64,000 bases of DNA, taken from positions 1,548,001-1,612,000 of the forward strand of contig NZ_CP075190.1 in NCBI RefSeq assembly GCF_020510585.1. The letters run 5' to 3'. The translations under genes were made by a program, and so were the position numbers. This DNA comes from Ferribacterium limneticum (GTDB lineage Bacteria > Pseudomonadota > Gammaproteobacteria > Burkholderiales > Rhodocyclaceae). Shown here in pieces: positions 60,344 through 64,000 of this stretch (the first letter of the stretch is position 1; the number at the start of each line of letters is the position of its first letter). Under the pieces are notes generated by a model. It did not search any database, had not been told where the DNA came from, and saw only the letters and a program-made list of their open reading frames with translations.

Positions 60344-61859
60344 CGACGCGGAATTCGACGATCGCCGCCAAGCCGCCGCTCGGACTGTCGTCGAGATCGA
60401 TGATCCCGCCGTGGTCGGCGACCACCTGCTGGGCGCGCGACAAGCCGGTGCCGATATGCTTGCCGCTGCCGCCCTTGGCCGTGAAGAACGGCTCGAAAGC
60501 CTTGTGCCGCCACTCGTGCGGAATGCCGGGGCCGCTGTCGATGACGGAAACGACGATGCATTCGTTGGTCAACGCGCTGATCAATGACAGCTCGCGCCGC
60601 TTCCAGCCCTTGATGTTCATTGCCTCGATGGCGTTGTCGACCAGCGCCTTGAACAGCATGCGCAACTGCAGCGGGCGACCCAGCATGGGCGGCAGGGTCG
60701 AAGCCGGTTGCCAGTCGACGGTGATGCCAGCCGAAAGCAGGCGCGGCGTGCTGACTTCAAGTACGTCACGGAGGATTTCGTTCATGTTCACGCCGACGAC
60801 GATTTCGTGCTGGCCTTGCGGGATGACCTGGCGCAGCGTTTCGAGGTGCTCGCGGCTGCCGCTCAGCGCTTGCTGCAGCATCGCCGCGCTCGCCGGGTCG
60901 CGGCGCTGGAGCACCGAAATGGCCGAGGTCATGACGTTCATCGGTTCTTCGAGGCGGAAGATCGCCGCCGACAAGCCTTCGCGGATCGCTGCCGTGCGCT
61001 CTTCCTCGGCCAATACTGCTTGCAGGGCCGAGGCGCGGGCGCGCTCCTGCTCGTCGCGCAGGCTGGTGATGTCGGACATGACGACGAGCAGGCCGGGTTG
61101 GCCGTCGGCGCAGAAATAGCTGTCGGCGCAATCGCTGTGCATGTCGATGATTGATGAAGTGACGGATAACCAGCGCGGCCGGCCGGCGGCGCGGTCGACA
61201 CGCGCTTCGCGCTGGCTTACCAGGCATTCCTGCGGGCGCTCGGCCAGGTTGTCGCGCCAGCTTGGCAACAGGCTGTCGAGAATGGTGTGGGCCGGCTCCT
61301 TGAGGCGCAGGTCGCTGACCATTTTCTTGTATTCCTGATTGTCGAGAACGACGCGGCCGCTCGGGTCGAGCAGGGCGAAAGCCATTGGGGCGGCATCGAC
61401 GACCGATTCGATCAGGTGTTTCTGGTTGCGGACCAGGCGTTCGAGACGGTGCATCTCGGTAATGTCGCGGTGCATGCCGACAAAATGGGTGGTCTTGCCG
61501 TCGGCACCGACGACCGGGGAAATGCTCAGTTCGGCCAGATACAGCCCGCCATCCTTGCGCTTGTTGAGCAGCTTGCCGGCCCACGGTTTCTGCGCCGAGA
61601 GGTCGGCCCACATTGCCTTGTATATCTCGGGCGGGGTGGTGTGATTGGATAGCGTCGATTCGTTCTTGCCGACGATCTCGTCCTTGCTGTAGCCGGTGAC
61701 ACGGGTGAAGGCTTCGTTGGCAAACAGGATGTTGGCCTTGGCGTCAGTGATTGAAATCGCCAGGTCAGCCTGGTTGACTGCCTGGCTATAGGCCTCGGGC
61801 GGCAGTGCAGTTTCCGGCGTGACAGTGGCGCGGGCTTGGGCAAGCGGTGTAGCCGACAT
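60327..61859 (-). CDS. nifL: NifL, redox and nitrogen sensor that inhibits NifA
   Basis: The 510-residue protein has two PAS domains (~25-140, which binds FAD in NifL, and ~150-260), a coiled-coil/H region, and a C-terminal GHKL ATPase domain (~395-508; DNAIEAMN and DSGPGIP). NifL holds NifA inactive under O2 or excess nitrogen; unlike true kinases it lacks the phosphorylated His role. It precedes nifA in the same operon, and a sigma-54 promoter lies at 61895-61911. The two starts ATG 61859 and later are not in conflict with the ribosome site GAGGAG. Confidence 0.94.
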
Positions 61860-61894
61860 CGAAAGGCTCCTCAGTAAAACATTTTTTATTTATT

Positions 61895-61911
61895 AGCAGA
61901 ATCCGTGCCTC
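61895..61911 (-). promoter_or_regulatory. Sigma-54 promoter of nifLA
   Basis: On the minus strand: GAGGCACGGATTCTGCT has GG-N10-GC spacing; the leading T of TGGCAC is A here, so it is weaker than the nifB or fdx elements. Confidence 0.7.
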
Positions 61912-61974
61912 ACTTTGATTTCCGGGCCGACGAGGGCTTGTAGCGAGGGTTTCGGGGGAAATGCGACGAATTGC

Positions 61975-61990
61975 TGTCGCCTTTGCGACA
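61975..61990. promoter_or_regulatory. NifA upstream activator site shared by nifLA and rnf
   Basis: TGTCGCCTTTGCGACA fits TGT-N10-ACA and lies between the divergent nifLA and rnf promoters, about 65 and 85 bases from each. Confidence 0.8.
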
Positions 61991-62073
61991 TTTTTGGCTC
62001 GCGGGTATGCCCGTTTTTGGTGCATTGGCTGCGAAGAGCGCATCAGCGTGGGGTTTTGTCCCTTCAGGGTAGA

Positions 62074-62090
62074 TTGGCATGGCTTATGCA
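62074..62090 (+). promoter_or_regulatory. Sigma-54 promoter of rnf
   Basis: TTGGCATGGCTTATGCA has GG-N10-GC spacing, about 36 bases before the rnfA start. Confidence 0.8.
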
Positions 62091-62125
62091 GTGAGGTCAG
62101 TGAAAAAAACTGGAACCACACCAAC

Positions 62126-62704
62126 ATGAGTGAATTTCTCCTACTGCTGCTTTCCACCGCGCTGGTCAATAACGTGGTGCTCATCAAGTTTCTTGGACTC
62201 TGTCCGGTGATGGGAGTTTCGAAGAGCGTGGACAGCGCCCTCGGCATGGGGCTGGCGACGACCTTCGTCATTACCCTGGCCGCCGGCGCTTCGTGGATGC
62301 TCGATAACTGGATGCTGCAGCCGCTCGGGCTGGGCTACCTGCGCATCCTGACCTTCATCCTGGTCATCGCAGCGGTGGTCCAATTCACCGAGATGTTCAT
62401 CAAGAAATCCAGCCCCGGGCTTTATCAGTCGCTCGGCATCTACCTGCCGCTGATCACCACCAACTGTGCTGTGCTCGGCGTTGCCCTGCTTAACGTCGAG
62501 CAGAAGTTCAGCCTGTTCAAGAGCCTGCTCTACGGTTTCGGTTCGGCGCTTGGCTTCACCATCGTGCTGCTCATCTTCGCCGGCCTGCGCGAACGCATCG
62601 CGCTGGCCCGCGTACCCGGCGCCTTCGCCGGTGCACCTATTTCATTCGTTACCATCAGCCTGCTGGCCCTGGCCTTCATGGGTTTCTCAGGCCTGAGCGT
62701 GTAA
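62126..62704 (+). CDS. rnfA: Rnf complex subunit A
   Basis: A 192-residue membrane protein with about six segments, opening [27 protein letters not shown], the typical RnfA/RsxA start. Rnf couples ion motive force to ferredoxin or flavodoxin reduction, and in diazotrophs supplies low-potential electrons to nitrogenase. The frame opens earlier (61961), but ATG 62126 matches the family and lies after the promoter. The gene is followed 13 bases later by rnfB. Confidence 0.94.
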   Translation: MSEFLLLLLSTALVNNVVLIKFLGLCPVMGVSKSVDSALGMGLATTFVITLAAGASWMLDNWMLQPLGLGYLRILTFILVIAAVVQFTEMFIKKSSPGLYQSLGIYLPLITTNCAVLGVALLNVEQKFSLFKSLLYGFGSALGFTIVLLIFAGLRERIALARVPGAFAGAPISFVTISLLALAFMGFSGLSV

Positions 62705-62717
62705 AGGGGAGAAGACC

Positions 62718-63245
62718 ATGATCGCCGCCATCCTCAGCTTGACCCTCCTCGGTGCCGCCCTTGGCATCATCCTCGGTGTCGCCAACAAGTTCCTGCAGGT
62801 CGAGGGCAATCCGCTGGTCGACGAACTGATCGCCATGATGCCCGGCTCCAACTGCGGGCAGTGCGGCTTCCCCGGTTGCTCCGGCGCGGCAACGGCCATC
62901 GCCGACGGTAGCGCGGCGCCAACCTGCTGCCCGCCGGGTGGCAAGTCTCTGGCCGCCGCCATCGCTGCCAAGCTGGGCCTGACGGTCGATCTCTCGGCGA
63001 TGTCCGACGATGGTCCGAAGATCGCTGTCGTTTCCGAAGAACTGTGCATCGGCTGTTGCCGCTGCTCGAAGGTTTGCCCGACCGACGCCATCATCGGCGC
63101 CGCCAAGCAGGTGCATAACGTCTTCCGCGAAGCCTGCACCGGCTGTTCAAGCTGCATCGAAAAATGCCCGACCGAGGCACTGGTCATGAAACCGGTGCCA
63201 GTCACCCTGCAACACTGGGTGATGCCCAAACCTGCCGCTGCGTGA
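62718..63245 (+). CDS. rnfB: Rnf complex subunit B, Fe-S protein
   Basis: A 175-residue protein with one N-terminal membrane segment (~1-25), a 4Fe-4S motif NCGQCGFPGC (~45-55), and two ferredoxin-type clusters (CIGCCRCSKVCP and CTGCSSCIEKCP). It receives and passes electrons within Rnf. ATG 62718 follows GGGGAGAAG. Confidence 0.94.
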   Translation: MIAAILSLTLLGAALGIILGVANKFLQVEGNPLVDELIAMMPGSNCGQCGFPGCSGAATAIADGSAAPTCCPPGGKSLAAAIAAKLGLTVDLSAMSDDGPKIAVVSEELCIGCCRCSKVCPTDAIIGAAKQVHNVFREACTGCSSCIEKCPTEALVMKPVPVTLQHWVMPKPAAA

Positions 63246-63252
63246 GATAGAT

Positions 63253-64000
63253 ATGGGATTCATGAACCTCTTCAAGCACTTCCTCGGCGATGACTGGGGT
63301 GTGCATCCGGATGACCACAAGCGGCCGGCTGCCGATCAGCCGGTGCGTGTCATGCCGGTGCCGGCCAGGCTCTACCTGCCCCTGCAGCAGCACCTTGGCG
63401 GCCCGGCCCGGCCGGTCGTGCTGGTCGGCCAGAAAGTCAAAAAGGGCGAATTGATCGCCGAAGCGCAGGGCATGGTTTCGGCCCCGATCCACGCGCCGAC
63501 TTCCGGCACGATTGCCGCTGTCACCGAAATCACCGCACCGCATCCATCTGGCCTGACTTTGCCGGCGATCATTCTCGAAGCCGATGGCGCCGACGAGTGG
63601 ATAGAGCTGCACGGTTGCGACGATCCGTTTGCCCTCGATCCGGCTGAAATCGGCAAGCGGGTTGCCGCGGCCGGCGTTGTCGGTCTCGGCGGCGCTGCCT
63701 TCCCGTCGGCCGTCAAGCTGATCGGCGCTTCGAAGGCGAAGGTCACGACGCTGGTCATGAATGGTGGCGAGTGCGAGCCCTACCTTTCCTGTGATGATCG
63801 CCTGATGCGTGACGCCGCCGCCGGCATCGTCGATGGCATCCGCATCATGCTCCACGCCACCGGCGCCAAGGTGGCGCTGGTCGGCATCGAAGACAACAAG
63901 CCGGAAGCCATCGCCGCCATGCAGGCTGCTGCATCCGGTTTTGACACGGTGCAGATTCGCCCGGTGCCGGCCCGTTACCCGATGGGTTCGGAGAAGCAAC
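63253..64000 (+). CDS. rnfC: Rnf complex subunit C, truncated by window edge
   Basis: The first 249 codons of RnfC are visible, starting ATG 63253 (MGFMNLFKHFLGDDWGVHPDDHK). The early part carries a nucleotide/FMN-binding region with VGLGGAAFPSAVKL and MNGGECEPY. It should bind NADH and FMN and feed electrons into the complex. The remaining rnfDGEH genes are expected to the right of the window. Confidence 0.93.
   Translation, partial: MGFMNLFKHFLGDDWGVHPDDHKRPAADQPVRVMPVPARLYLPLQQHLGGPARPVVLVGQKVKKGELIAEAQGMVSAPIHAPTSGTIAAVTEITAPHPSGLTLPAIILEADGADEWIELHGCDDPFALDPAEIGKRVAAAGVVGLGGAAFPSAVKLIGASKAKVTTLVMNGGECEPYLSCDDRLMRDAAAGIVDGIRIMLHATGAKVALVGIEDNKPEAIAAMQAAASGFDTVQIRPVPARYPMGSEKQ

Overview
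The window is high-GC DNA that reads like the nitrogen-fixation region of a free-living betaproteobacterium of the Rhodocyclales (Dechloromonas/Azonexus-like). This placement is an inference from gene content: nifH-draT, draG, nifLA with a cysteine-free NifA linker, a FeSII (Shethna) protein, rnf, a TmoA-F/TodST-type toluene monooxygenase locus, PEP-CTERM and phasin genes. No rRNA, tRNA, CRISPR array or intact insertion sequence was seen.

Layout. 1-1742: the 5' part of nifH (minus strand, running off the left edge) diverges from draT, with a sigma-54 promoter and two NifA upstream sites between them. 1837-9678: a plus-strand block holding a glutaminase-STAS-cNMP fusion, a FecR-domain protein, an OmpA lipoprotein, a CHASE2 nucleotide cyclase and a CPA1 Na+/H+ antiporter with a cNMP domain. 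9762-9979: a recombination scar made of a dispersed repeat, the last ~22 codons of a CoA-transferase-family gene and the last ~28 codons of a second draT. 10231-21027: a phasin, then toluene monooxygenase tmoABCDEF, a FadL/TbuX porin, and a TodS/TodT-type two-component system. 21120-22304: a CaiB/Amacr-family gene. 22470-30318: NifA-type transcription units (SIR2-like, unknown, hemerythrin, Rieske; flavodoxin; NafY-like; SagB-like oxidoreductase plus ankyrin), interrupted by a PEP-CTERM gene. 30405-37207: SHOCT protein, c-di-GMP regulator, HDOD kinase, citrate synthase. 37450-43260: a long minus-strand operon nifB-fdxN-nifO-FDP-fdx-FeSII-nifQ-draG. 43522-47911: small genes, a Crp/Fnr regulator, OmpA, VF530 and a NifA-type Fe-S oxidoreductase. 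48026-53858: modE-modA-modB-modC-unknown-modD-nifX-like facing a molbindin gene. 54287-55555: a more AT-rich aldolase/cupin patch. 56020-57921: a NifA-type operon fdx-nifZ-flavodoxin-two unknowns. 58661-61859: nifLA. 62126-64000: rnfABC, cut by the right edge.

How the genes work together. NifL/NifA plus sigma-54 appear to control at least seven transcription units, each with a -24/-12 element and most with a TGT-N10-ACA site. Products include the Fe protein, FeMo-co assembly factors (NifB, NifQ, NafY-like, NifX-like), electron carriers (two flavodoxins, several ferredoxins, Rnf), oxygen handling (FeSII, flavodiiron protein, hemerythrin), molybdate supply (Mod) and post-translational control (DraT/DraG). 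The toluene and cyclic-nucleotide blocks sit as cargo between draT and the CoA-transferase gene, and the scar at 9762-9979 suggests they arrived separately.

The two most unusual signals are a dispersed ~37-bp repeat (core CCGGTTGACCGTGG), found in at least 13 places including inside seven protein-coding genes in all three frames, and the cyclase block flanked by two cNMP-binding effectors right beside nifH-draT.
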